This document shows, in pieces, positions 1 through 6,694 of a DNA stretch of 27,951 nt. The stretch's first letter is position 1. Each line of letters opens with the position of its first letter. The DNA comes from an uncultured Bacteroidales bacterium (GTDB taxonomy: Bacteria > Bacteroidota > Bacteroidia > Bacteroidales > Muribaculaceae). Where the stretch lies: contig URIC01000034.1 of assembly GCA_900547755.1 (NCBI GenBank), positions 1 to 27,951 of the forward strand. The letters are read 5' to 3'. Both the position numbers and the translations under genes were made by a program. The notes under the pieces are model-generated. The model was not told the origin of the DNA. It did no database searches and worked only from the letters and a program-made list of their open reading frames with translations.

Positions 1-444
1 ATACAGATTTTCACCGCCCGCCTATGGCAGAACTTCAGGCTCGGCATCCTGAATTGGGATAATGCCCTTACATTGCAGACCACCTCGAAAGAGGAGGTGC
101 TGCCCTTGCCGCTGTTCACCGTCTATTCCAATCTGTATCTGCATTTCAGGGCTTTCCGGGTGCTTGACGTGCAGCTGGGAGTGGATTGCGACTATTACAC
201 CCGTTACTACGCGCCCTCCTATCAGCCGGCCACAATGGTTTTCCGCCGGCAGCAGGAAACCAAGATTGGCAATTATCCGTTCATGAACCTGTATGCCAGC
301 TGTCGCCTCTACAAGACCCGTTTTTTTGTGATGGTAAGCCATATCAATCAGGGATGGTTCTCCAGGGATTATTTCTCGATGCCGCTCTATCCTCTCAATC
401 CCCGCAAGTTCCAGATAGGTCTGTCAGTGGATTTCGCCAACTGA
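1..444 (+). CDS. Putative outer-membrane porin, C-terminal fragment (5' end outside window)
   Basis: The frame is open from the first base and ends at TGA 442-444, so about 147 C-terminal residues are visible. They show alternating hydrophobic/polar beta strands with many aromatic residues (LYLHFRAFRVLDVQLGVD, YASCRLYKTRFFVMVSHI), typical of a transmembrane beta-barrel. The last strand reads FQIGLSVDFAN, which resembles the end of Bacteroidota 'putative porin' proteins (Porin_10-type family). The usual role of that family is a passive outer-membrane channel; the substrate cannot be told from this fragment. The next gene starts 32 bp downstream on the same strand with no promoter visible between them, so co-transcription is likely. 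The family assignment rests on strand pattern and the C-terminus only; another barrel family is possible. Confidence 0.7.
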   Translation: MQIFTARLWQNFRLGILNWDNALTLQTTSKEEVLPLPLFTVYSNLYLHFRAFRVLDVQLGVDCDYYTRYYAPSYQPATMVFRRQQETKIGNYPFMNLYASCRLYKTRFFVMVSHINQGWFSRDYFSMPLYPLNPRKFQIGLSVDFAN

Positions 445-475
445 ACACTACGTTTAAACCAGTCTCTCGACCGCT

Positions 476-1327
476 ATGAGTATGCGCCCCGTTCCCAGAC
501 CCAAGACAAAGATGCTGTGGCTCTATGTATGCCTGCTGGCACTCGCCATAGTGATGGCGGCGCTTCTGCGTAACGGCCGGCAGGAGATGGGGGCGGCTAT
601 GCGCGGTAGCGCTCCCGGCGGCTCTGCCGGCGATACATTGGATGTGGCGCTGGTGTACGGTCCTATGAGCTATTATGTGTATGCCGACACTTTAGGAGGT
701 TACAACTATGACCTGATGAGGCTTATAGGCCGTCAGTCGGGAGTGCCGATGAAGTTCTGGCCGGTGAACAGTCTGGAGGATGCGCTGCGGCTGCTCGGGG
801 AGGGACGGTATGATTTGCTGGCCTCTCTGCCCCGGGACGCTGACTTCGAAGGGGAAGTGCTGTATTCCGCGCCTCTCTTTCTGGACCGTCAGGTACTGGT
901 GCAGCGCAGACGGAAGGATGGCTCTGTGGCTGTGTCGTCGGCCCTTGATTTGGCCGGCGATACGGTACATATAGAGAAGGACAGCCCCATAGCCGGACGC
1001 ATACGTAATCTTTGCCGCGAAATAGGGGACACCGTCTATTTGGTGGAACACCCTGACCTCTCCGGCGAGCTGTTGGCGCTGAAGGTGCAGAGCGGTGCCT
1101 TGCGCTATGCGGTAGTGAACGAGCGCGTAGCCGCTCCGCTGACCCTTAGGTTCAGCAATCTTGATGCCGGAAGTCCTATCAGTTTCACGCAGTTCCAGTG
1201 TGTGGTCACAGCTGACGCCGACAGTGCCCTGTTGCATCGGTTCGACATCTGGCTGGAGAAGGCTTCCTCTTCCCCCGAAGCTGCGGAATTGAGAGCGCGT
1301 TACGGTCTTTCCGTCCCTCGGCGTTGA
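476..1327 (+). CDS. Membrane-anchored periplasmic solute-binding-like protein (SBP_bac_3 / MltF N-domain type)
   Basis: This is a 283-residue protein. A basic N-terminus is followed by one hydrophobic segment at about residues 13-31 (signal anchor or signal peptide). A low-complexity Gly/Ala/Ser linker then leads to a type 3 periplasmic-binding fold from about residue 54 to the end. Supporting features are LDVALVYGPMSYYVY near the start, YNYDLMRLIGRQSGV, a DALRLLGEGRYDLLASLP segment, and YSAPLFLDRQVLVQRR, the strand that commonly follows the ligand-binding loop. The fold matches amino-acid-binding proteins and the N-terminal half of the lytic transglycosylase MltF. No transglycosylase domain is present, so no enzymatic role is claimed. 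It follows the porin gene by 32 bp and precedes rubredoxin by 69 bp. Ligand unknown. Confidence 0.72.
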   Translation: MSMRPVPRPKTKMLWLYVCLLALAIVMAALLRNGRQEMGAAMRGSAPGGSAGDTLDVALVYGPMSYYVYADTLGGYNYDLMRLIGRQSGVPMKFWPVNSLEDALRLLGEGRYDLLASLPRDADFEGEVLYSAPLFLDRQVLVQRRRKDGSVAVSSALDLAGDTVHIEKDSPIAGRIRNLCREIGDTVYLVEHPDLSGELLALKVQSGALRYAVVNERVAAPLTLRFSNLDAGSPISFTQFQCVVTADADSALLHRFDIWLEKASSSPEAAELRARYGLSVPRR

Positions 1328-1396
1328 ACCTTCCGGGCACGGATGTGTTTTTATAGGCAAGGAGCGGTGTTGCTCCGAGTCTAAAAAGAAACTGTC

Positions 1397-1567
1397 ATGA
1401 AAAAATATGTTTGCAGAGTTTGTGACTGGGTTTACGACCCGGCTATCGGAGACCCTGAGGGGGGCATAGCTCCCGGTACACCGTTTGAGGAAATACCCGA
1501 CAGCTGGGTATGTCCGGTATGCGGAGTAGGCAAGGAGGATTTCGAAATGGTGCCCGACGAGGGCTGA
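1397..1567 (+). CDS. Rubredoxin
   Basis: This small 56-residue gene has its ATG at 1397 and TGA at 1565-1567. The two iron ligand pairs are complete: C6-x-x-C9 (YVCRVCDWVYDP) and C39-x-x-C42 (WVCPVCGVGKEDFE). The conserved aromatic and Gly/Pro residues around them (VYDPAIGDPEGG, IAPGTPFEEIPDSW) are also present. Length and spacing are those of a canonical single-domain rubredoxin: a cytoplasmic one-electron carrier with one Fe(SCys)4 centre, used in anaerobes for peroxide and superoxide reduction chains. No partner reductase lies next to it. A 5-bp stem hairpin (1361-1376) sits in the gap upstream. The call is secure from the motifs. Confidence 0.95.
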   Translation: MKKYVCRVCDWVYDPAIGDPEGGIAPGTPFEEIPDSWVCPVCGVGKEDFEMVPDEG

Positions 1568-1571
1568 CTTC

Positions 1572-1585
1572 CCGGCAGATGCCGG
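1572..1585. terminator. Short hairpin between convergent genes, possible weak terminator
   Basis: The sequence CCGGC-AGAT-GCCGG forms a 5-bp GC stem with a 4-base loop. It lies in the 33-bp gap between the ends of the rubredoxin and glycosyltransferase genes. There is no proper U-tract on either strand. The position suits a bidirectional stop, but the hairpin is short. Confidence 0.3.
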
Positions 1586-1600
1586 AATCTTATACGCGGA

Positions 1601-2593
1601 TTACCAGAGTGTCTCGCGGATATTGTAACGTGGGCGGGCTTTCACCTCGGTGAAGACCTTGCCCACGTATTCGCCTACCAGGCCGATGGCTATAAGGATG
1701 AGAGAGCCTAAGAACCATACGGAGAGCATCAGCGAGCTCCACCCGTCTACGGTACGTCCCATGAAGAAGGCTATCAGTACATAGGCGGCCACTACCAGGT
1801 CGGCTGCCAGCAGCCCCATGCCGGTGAAGAAAATCCAACGCAGCGGCTTGGCCGAGAAGGAAGTGATGCCGTCCACAGAGAAGGCCAGCATCTTCTTGAG
1901 CGGGTATTTGGAATCGCCGGCCACACGCTCGGCACGGTCGTAGCGCACAACCGCCGTGGTCAGTCCTATCTGAGGTACTATGCCCCGCAGGAACAGGTTC
2001 TGTTCCTTGTATTCGCTCAGAATCTCCAGGGCGCGACGGCTCATAAGCCGGTAGTCGGCGTGGTCGTAGATGGTCTGAAGTCCCATGGAGTTCTGCAATT
2101 TGTAGAATGCGCGAGCTGAGTTACGTTTGAACCATGTGTCGGTGGCACGGCTGGCCCTCACGCCATATACTATCTCGGCCCCGTCCCTGAATTCTTTGAC
2201 CATACGCAGGATGGCCTTGGGGTCGTCCTGCATGTCCGCGTCTATGCTTACGGCGGCGTCGCAGCGGGGCATGGCGGTCATGAGTCCGGCCAGCAGCGCG
2301 TACTGGTGTCCTCGGTTGTGGGCCAACGCGATGCCACGCACCCTTGGGTCTGCCCGATGCAAGGCGCTTATCACCTCCCATGTGCGGTCTGTGCTGCCGT
2401 CGTCTACACATAGTACGTAACTGGCGGAGTCTATCTCGCCGGTATCTGTAAGCGTGTCAAGCACTTCAAGCAGGCGCGGCATGGATAGGGGCAAGGCTTT
2501 TTCCTCCTTATAGCAAGGAACTACCACTGCCAGCACAGGGGGGTGTTGGGCAGCGGCGGCGGGGGAGGCGGCGGTGGGCTGATCGGGATTCAT
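1601..2593 (-). CDS. Family 2 glycosyltransferase with C-terminal membrane anchor (GtrB/DPM1/ArnC-like)
   Basis: This is a 330-residue protein. A Pro/Ala-rich start leads to a GT-A domain: VVVPCYKEE at about residues 23-31, the nucleotide-sugar-binding CVDDGSTD at 62-69, and the metal-binding SIDADMQDDP at 116-125. Two strongly hydrophobic segments follow at about 250-275 and 285-310, then a cytoplasmic tail. This is the layout of polyprenyl-phosphate glycosyltransferases, which move a sugar from a nucleotide donor to undecaprenyl phosphate at the inner face of the cytoplasmic membrane for later decoration of a surface glycan. The sugar is not predictable. The ATG at 2593 is kept because the GT core begins only about 20 residues later. 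The predicted transcript starts at or within a base or two of that ATG, so the message may be leaderless. Confidence 0.9.
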   Translation of the reverse strand: MNPDQPTAASPAAAAQHPPVLAVVVPCYKEEKALPLSMPRLLEVLDTLTDTGEIDSASYVLCVDDGSTDRTWEVISALHRADPRVRGIALAHNRGHQYALLAGLMTAMPRCDAAVSIDADMQDDPKAILRMVKEFRDGAEIVYGVRASRATDTWFKRNSARAFYKLQNSMGLQTIYDHADYRLMSRRALEILSEYKEQNLFLRGIVPQIGLTTAVVRYDRAERVAGDSKYPLKKMLAFSVDGITSFSAKPLRWIFFTGMGLLAADLVVAAYVLIAFFMGRTVDGWSSLMLSVWFLGSLILIAIGLVGEYVGKVFTEVKARPRYNIRETLW

Positions 2594-2597
2594 ATCG

Positions 2598-2628
2598 CAA
2601 AATTAGTTATTTTTTGCAGTTCGGCAAA
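2598..2628 (-). promoter_or_regulatory. Promoter for the glycosyltransferase (minus strand)
   Basis: Read on the minus strand, -33 TTTG is the complement of 2625-2628 and -7 TAATTTTG is the complement of 2598-2605, with a 19-bp spacer. This fits the Bacteroidota TTTG-N19-TAnnTTTG pattern exactly. The -7 box ends only 5 bases from the start codon at 2593, which predicts a leaderless or near-leaderless transcript. Confidence 0.8.
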
Positions 2629-2643
2629 AAATAACTAATTTTG
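2613..2643 (+). promoter_or_regulatory. Promoter for the EamA transporter (plus strand)
   Basis: The -33 TTTG lies at 2613-2616 and the -7 TAATTTTG at 2636-2643, with a 19-bp spacer. It is the mirror image of the minus-strand promoter and overlaps it almost completely. Transcription would start near 2649, giving a leader of about 95 nt before the ATG at 2745. Confidence 0.8.
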
Positions 2644-2650
2644 CAGTGGC

Positions 2651-2720
2651 GCACAGAGGCTTTGCCCTCTGTGCCTTGAGCATGAACTGCGGGAAAATGT
2701 CTGCGCATACCTTCCTGTAA
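2651..2720 (+). promoter_or_regulatory. Structured leader of the EamA transporter mRNA, with a possible 12-codon upstream ORF
   Basis: A perfect 9-bp stem pairs GCACAGAGG (2651-2659) with CCTCTGTGC (2666-2674) around a 6-base loop. It lies at the very 5' end of the predicted transcript. It is followed by ATG 2682 to TAA 2720, a 12-codon frame reading MNCGKMSAHTFL, which ends 24 bp before the transporter ATG. The hairpin is certain as sequence. Translation or regulation by the short frame is only a possibility. Confidence 0.4.
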
Positions 2721-2744
2721 GAGAAACCCTTACGAGCCTTAACC

Positions 2745-3686
2745 ATGAGCAAAAGCATAAAAATCGCCCCATCCGGGTCACTTAAGCTACTGGCGCATCT
2801 TGGCGCTATAGTCACTATCTCCTGCTGGGGAGCCTCATTTGTCAGCACTAAAGTGCTGATGGAACAGGGGGGCTTTTCGCCGGTGGAGATGTTTGTGTAC
2901 CGCTTTGCCTGTGCATACGTGCTCATGCTTCTGCTCACCTGCAACAAGCGGCTCCTATCGAAGAGCTGGAAGGACGAGTTTTCCTTTATGGTATGCGGTA
3001 TTTGCGCCGGTTCGCTCTACTTCATCACCGAAAACTATGCGTTGCGGCACACTACGGCCTCCAATGTCTCGCTGCTCGCTTCTATTTCCCCGATATTCAC
3101 CACACTGCTTATGGGTGTCTTCTATAAGATGAAAGTGAAGGGAGGGGTGATAATCGGCTCCGTCATAGCCTTCATCGGTGTGGGATTCGTGGTGATGAGC
3201 GGCTCGGCCGACGGGCTGGAGATACATCCCTTCGGAGACATGCTCGCCCTCAGCGCCGCCATGAGCTGGGCTGTATACAGTATCGTGGTCAAACGCCTTA
3301 TCCCCCTTTACAACTCTTTCTTCATCACCCGTAAGCTGTTCCTTTACGGCGTCCTCACCGGCCTGCCGCTGCTTTTGACTCAGCAGAAGACGTTCCATAT
3401 AATGGAACTGCTGGACTTCTCGCATCCTGAGTTCGTCCTTAATTTCGGCTTCTTGGTGATAATGTGTTCCGTGGTGTCCTACCTTATCTGGAACGAGGCC
3501 ATGAAGGCCCTTGGTTCGGTGACGAGCAACAACTACCTGTATGCCCAGCCTATCGTTACAATGATTATAGGCGTGTCAATGCTTGATGAACCTTTGACAG
3601 CGATGGGTGTAGCAGGCTGCGCCCTTATTATCGGCGGTCTGATAGTGTCGGATAAGCTGGACCTGTCACGACTCCGACGACGCTGA
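2745..3686 (+). CDS. EamA-family (DMT superfamily) transporter
   Basis: This is a 313-residue integral membrane protein with about ten hydrophobic segments arranged as two tandem EamA units, roughly residues 17-150 and 162-304. The first unit opens with the family's ITISCWGASFVSTKVLMEQG segment. Each unit ends in a strongly hydrophobic helix (VIAFIGVGFVVMSG and GVAGCALIIGGLIVSDKL). The basic C-terminus KLDLSRLRRR suggests a cytoplasmic end. Members export or import small metabolites such as amino acids or nucleosides across the inner membrane; sequence alone does not show which. It is transcribed divergently from the glycosyltransferase from the shared symmetrical promoter. The length matches the usual 280-310 residues and the gene looks intact. 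Confidence 0.9.
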   Translation: MSKSIKIAPSGSLKLLAHLGAIVTISCWGASFVSTKVLMEQGGFSPVEMFVYRFACAYVLMLLLTCNKRLLSKSWKDEFSFMVCGICAGSLYFITENYALRHTTASNVSLLASISPIFTTLLMGVFYKMKVKGGVIIGSVIAFIGVGFVVMSGSADGLEIHPFGDMLALSAAMSWAVYSIVVKRLIPLYNSFFITRKLFLYGVLTGLPLLLTQQKTFHIMELLDFSHPEFVLNFGFLVIMCSVVSYLIWNEAMKALGSVTSNNYLYAQPIVTMIIGVSMLDEPLTAMGVAGCALIIGGLIVSDKLDLSRLRRR

Positions 3687-3755
3687 AAAATTGCCGCTGT
3701 TTTTCCCGTTGAAAAAATAAATGTACGCATAGCCCTGATTATGGAAATTTTTCCC

Positions 3756-3773
3756 TAATTTTGCGCAAAATTA
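3756..3773 (+). promoter_or_regulatory. -7 box inside an 18-bp perfect palindrome upstream of the YitT gene
   Basis: TAATTTTGCGCAAAATTA is a perfect 18-bp palindrome. Its left half is a consensus -7 box (3756-3763) for the gene starting at 3788, giving a leader of about 20 nt. No TTTG sits 18-20 bp upstream, so the -33 element is weak. The palindrome also places a -7 box on the opposite strand and spans the likely start site, so it could be an operator. Confidence 0.65.
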
Positions 3774-3787
3774 CCTGATAGATTGAA

Positions 3788-4759
3788 ATGACAGCAAAAC
3801 ACAAGTACGACTCGCTGTTCCACTCGGCGAAAGACTACGTATTTATTGTGATAGGCATCGCGCTGTATGCTCTCGGTTTCTGTGCCTTCATTCTGCCGCA
3901 TCACGTCGTGATGGGTGGTCTGACAGGTGTCGGTACTTTGGTATTCTACGCCAGTAACGAGATTATACCCGTGGCCGTCACCGGTTATGCCTGCAACCTG
4001 ACATTGCTGGCCATAGCCTTTAAGATTGTGGGCAAGACCTTTGTTAAACGCACCATTTTCGGCGCTACGATTGTGGCGATTATGATTGGATGGATGCAGC
4101 CGGTGTTCCTCAACCTGAGCCAGCCCCTGATGGCAGACACCACCATGAGTATCGTGCTGGGCGGTTTCCTGTGCGGCGTGGGTATAGGCACTATCTTCAT
4201 CCATAACGGCTCCTCCGGCGGTACGGATATTGTCGCGGCTATGGTCAGCAAGCTCAGTAACGTGAGTGTGGGCCGAACCATGATTATTACCGATATGCTG
4301 ATTGTGAGCAGCTCTATATTCCTCCCCTTCGACGGTCCTTTCACAGAGCGTATGCAGGTGCGTTTGCCCCTGATTGTGTATGGCCTTGTGGTGACATATC
4401 TAACATCGTTCATGACCGATATGCTCATCAACACCAACCGTCAGGCCACCCAGTTCATTATTTTCTCGCAGAAATGGGAGAAAATCGCCGACGCCATAAA
4501 CAGTGAGGCACACCGTGGCGTTACAGTGATGGACGGTATGGGATGGTATTCCAAACATGATGTCAAGGTCCTGCTGGTATGGTGCCGCAAGATTGAGTCT
4601 GTGACCATGTACCGTATCATCAAGAGCATCGACGCGGATGCCTTTGTGGCGCAGAGCAAGGCCAACGGTGTCTACGGGAAAGGCTTCGATACGGTGAAGG
4701 TGCGTCTGAAGAAGCGCAAGGAGAAGGTACTCCCGGAGGCTCAGGCATCCAAGGGCTGA
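3788..4759 (+). CDS. YitT family membrane protein (YitT membrane domain + DUF2179)
   Basis: This is a 323-residue protein. Residues about 16-210 carry five to six membrane segments, with the family-typical loop HNGSSGGTDIVA at 139-150. Residues about 225-312 form the soluble C-terminal DUF2179 domain (KWEKIADAINSE, GVTVMDGMGWYSKHDVKVLL, a CRKIE strand, then VYGKGFDTVKVRLKK). This two-domain order is the standard one for the YitT/YebE/DUF161 group, whose substrate and function are unsettled. It sits alone behind its own -7 box, and the SGNH-like gene follows 56 bp later on the same strand without a visible promoter. The Lys-rich tail ends the protein. The gene appears intact. Confidence 0.92.
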   Translation: MTAKHKYDSLFHSAKDYVFIVIGIALYALGFCAFILPHHVVMGGLTGVGTLVFYASNEIIPVAVTGYACNLTLLAIAFKIVGKTFVKRTIFGATIVAIMIGWMQPVFLNLSQPLMADTTMSIVLGGFLCGVGIGTIFIHNGSSGGTDIVAAMVSKLSNVSVGRTMIITDMLIVSSSIFLPFDGPFTERMQVRLPLIVYGLVVTYLTSFMTDMLINTNRQATQFIIFSQKWEKIADAINSEAHRGVTVMDGMGWYSKHDVKVLLVWCRKIESVTMYRIIKSIDADAFVAQSKANGVYGKGFDTVKVRLKKRKEKVLPEAQASKG

Positions 4760-4815
4760 ACCTCCTTGCCGGCATTTTCGGAACACCGGTCTCGCCTCCG
4801 ACAGAATATTGAAAA

Positions 4816-5514
4816 ATGAACAGGATAGAAACTAAAAGAATCGTGCTGATGCTGGTCATGCTTGTGGCCGGCATCGCCTGCACATACGCCAGCTTCCCTT
4901 TCACAGAGGACAACAACGGACATACGGTAAAGAACGTTCTGTTTATCGGAGACTCCCAGACGGGATGGATGGGGGAGCGCCTTACGGCCTATGGCGTGGA
5001 GAATGGCTTTGAGGTGGCTACCATCACCTGGGACGGAGCCACGCCTCAGAAATATGCCAACTCCGGCAAACTGCCCTCGCTTATCGCCACTTACAAGCCC
5101 GATGTCGTTTTCATCAACTTAGGTATGAACGCATTGCTGGAACCCAATCCGGAGAAGGCTTTGGGTCCCACTATGGCGAAGTTCAAGAGAGCCCTCGGCA
5201 ATATCCCTTTCGTATGGGTAGGTCCGCTCTCATGGCCCGGCAAACCTTCCGGTCATAAGCTGGTGAGTTATCTGAAGCGGACTGTGGAGAGTGCCCCCAA
5301 CGGCCACTTCTACGATGCTACTCCCGAGTCAATACCCCGTCAGAGCAAGAGCAATCCGCATCCCACACGCCCGGGCGCATCGCTGCTCGTAGACCACATA
5401 GTGACATGGCTCCCCTCCACCGGCATAGCTTTCCCCTCGCTCGACAAGCCCCGTGGAGAGCAGATGAAGCGCGGCAAGACTTTCATCTACCGAAGGATGA
5501 ATCAGTCGCTATGA
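4816..5514 (+). CDS. Exported SGNH/GDSL-hydrolase-like protein
   Basis: This is a 232-residue protein. A basic start and hydrophobic residues 9-25 form a signal peptide or anchor. The SGNH fold follows: block I VLFIGDSQTGWM with the candidate nucleophile S47, FINLGMNALLEP carrying the block III Asn (N105), and block V NPHPTRPGASLL with H182. Family members are esterases or lipases acting on acyl groups, often on polysaccharides or peptidoglycan, outside the cytoplasmic membrane. The aspartate usually three residues before the histidine is absent here (S179), so it may work as a Ser-His dyad or be non-catalytic. It follows the YitT gene by 56 bp, and a strong terminator lies directly downstream. 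Substrate unknown. Confidence 0.8.
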   Translation: MNRIETKRIVLMLVMLVAGIACTYASFPFTEDNNGHTVKNVLFIGDSQTGWMGERLTAYGVENGFEVATITWDGATPQKYANSGKLPSLIATYKPDVVFINLGMNALLEPNPEKALGPTMAKFKRALGNIPFVWVGPLSWPGKPSGHKLVSYLKRTVESAPNGHFYDATPESIPRQSKSNPHPTRPGASLLVDHIVTWLPSTGIAFPSLDKPRGEQMKRGKTFIYRRMNQSL

Positions 5515-5530
5515 AATGAAAGGATTTTCA

Positions 5531-5558
5531 GGCAGCCGCAACACGGTTGCCGTTTTTT
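5531..5558 (+). terminator. Rho-independent terminator after the SGNH-like gene
   Basis: GGCAGCCG (5531-5538) pairs with CGGTTGCC (5544-5551), an 8-bp stem with one G-U pair and a CAACA loop. It is followed by six T (5553-5558). It lies 17 bp after the stop codon. Confidence 0.88.
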
Positions 5559-5592
5559 GTTATCGGGTATGTGTCATTTCCCGTTTTTTAGT

Positions 5593-5600
5593 TAATTTTG
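5593..5600 (+). promoter_or_regulatory. -7 promoter box for the trpS operon
   Basis: TAATTTTG matches the Bacteroidota -7 consensus. No TTTG is found at the usual spacing (5569-5574 reads ATGTGT). The predicted transcript start (about 5606) is next to ATG 5607, so either the message is leaderless or translation begins at ATG 5619. Confidence 0.6.
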
Positions 5601-5606
5601 CAGAAT

Positions 5607-6689
5607 ATGACTGACAGTATGACAAACGATAAGAAAATAGTGCTGAGTGGCATACGTGCCACCGGCAACCTCCATTTGGGCAACTATTTCGGGGCCCTGA
5701 ACAAATTCGTGAGGATGCAGGACGATTACGACTGCCGTTTCTTCATAGCGGACCTCCATGCCCTCACCACTCATCCGGACCCGAAAATGCTGCACGAGAA
5801 TGTGAAAAACATCCTGGCGGAATATCTGGCTGCCGGGCTGGACCCCGAGAAGAATATCCTTTATGTGCAGAGCGATGTGCCCGAGATTTCAGAGATGTAT
5901 CTGCTCATGAATATGCACGCCGGCATAGGGGAGCTGATGCGTACCGCCTCTTTCAAGGACAAGGCGCGCAAGGCACTCGGAATATCCGTGAAGCCCGATG
6001 AGGACGAAGGCGAGATAGAGAAGGAGATATGCGGCAATCAGAGCAACAAGAGCGTCAACGCCGGATTGCTTACCTATCCCACCCTTATGGCCGTGGACAT
6101 CCTTATACATAAGGCGGACTTCGTGCCTGTGGGCAAGGACCAGGAGCAGCACCTGGAGCTGACACGCCGCTTCGCGCGCCGTTTCAATTCCTTCTATAAG
6201 ACCGAATACTTCCACGATGCCGTGAACTTCAACTTCGGAGGCAAGGCCGTCAAGGTGCCCGGCCTGGATGGTTCCGGCAAGATGGGCAAGAGCGAGGGTA
6301 ACTGCATATACCTGATTGACGACGAAAAGACACTGCGCAAGAAGGTGATGAGGGCCGTGACCGATGCCGGCCCCACTGTGGAGAACTCCGAGCCCACCGA
6401 ACCTGTGGCCAATCTGTTCTCCCTCATGGAACTGGTGAGCGAACCCTCTGTCCTTGAGTTTTTCAAGAAGGCTTATGCCGATTGCTCCATTCGCTACGGC
6501 GATTTGAAGAAGCAACTGGCCGAAGACATCCTGAAGGTGACTCTGCCCATACGCGAGCGCATACTTGACATACGCGACGACGACGAGTACATCAGCCGCG
6601 TGGTACGCCGTGGCGCCGAGCAGGCACGCGACATTGCCGCCGACACCCTGCGCGACGTGCGTGAAATAATGGGTATCCGTAAATTCTGA
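5607..6689 (+). CDS. trpS: Tryptophanyl-tRNA synthetase
   Basis: This 360-residue class I synthetase charges tRNA-Trp with tryptophan in the cytoplasm. Both signature motifs are present: the HIGH-equivalent GNLHLGNYFGA (HLGN at 23-26) and the KMSKS-equivalent DGSGKMGKSEGN (KMGKS at 225-229). Conserved SGIRATG, NAGLLTYPTLMAVDIL and PVGKDQEQHLELTR segments also support it. The frame extends upstream to a TTG at 5598, but that codon lies in the -7 promoter box, so ATG 5607 is taken; ATG 5619 (MTNDKKIVLSGIR) is equally plausible. An acidic stretch at about 128-141 (VKPDEDEGEIEKEI) between KDKARK and the NAGLLTYP strand looks like an insertion compared with the E. coli-type enzyme. It is the first gene of a tight string; the next gene starts 5 bp later. 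Confidence 0.96.
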   Translation: MTDSMTNDKKIVLSGIRATGNLHLGNYFGALNKFVRMQDDYDCRFFIADLHALTTHPDPKMLHENVKNILAEYLAAGLDPEKNILYVQSDVPEISEMYLLMNMHAGIGELMRTASFKDKARKALGISVKPDEDEGEIEKEICGNQSNKSVNAGLLTYPTLMAVDILIHKADFVPVGKDQEQHLELTRRFARRFNSFYKTEYFHDAVNFNFGGKAVKVPGLDGSGKMGKSEGNCIYLIDDEKTLRKKVMRAVTDAGPTVENSEPTEPVANLFSLMELVSEPSVLEFFKKAYADCSIRYGDLKKQLAEDILKVTLPIRERILDIRDDDEYISRVVRRGAEQARDIAADTLRDVREIMGIRKF

Positions 6690-6694
6690 CATCC

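Larger units (their letters stand above)
2597..2644. repeat. Perfect 21-bp inverted repeat forming two face-to-face promoters
   Basis: The left arm (2597-2617) and right arm (2624-2644) are exact reverse complements over 21 bp, separated by the 6 bases AGTTCG. The outer end of each arm holds one promoter's -7 box, and its inner end holds the other promoter's -33 box. The arms could also form a cruciform or be a dimeric operator. Confidence 0.95.

Noticed and set aside
5598..5606. TTG start for trpS
   Set aside because: The codon lies inside the -7 promoter box and so would not be in the transcript.
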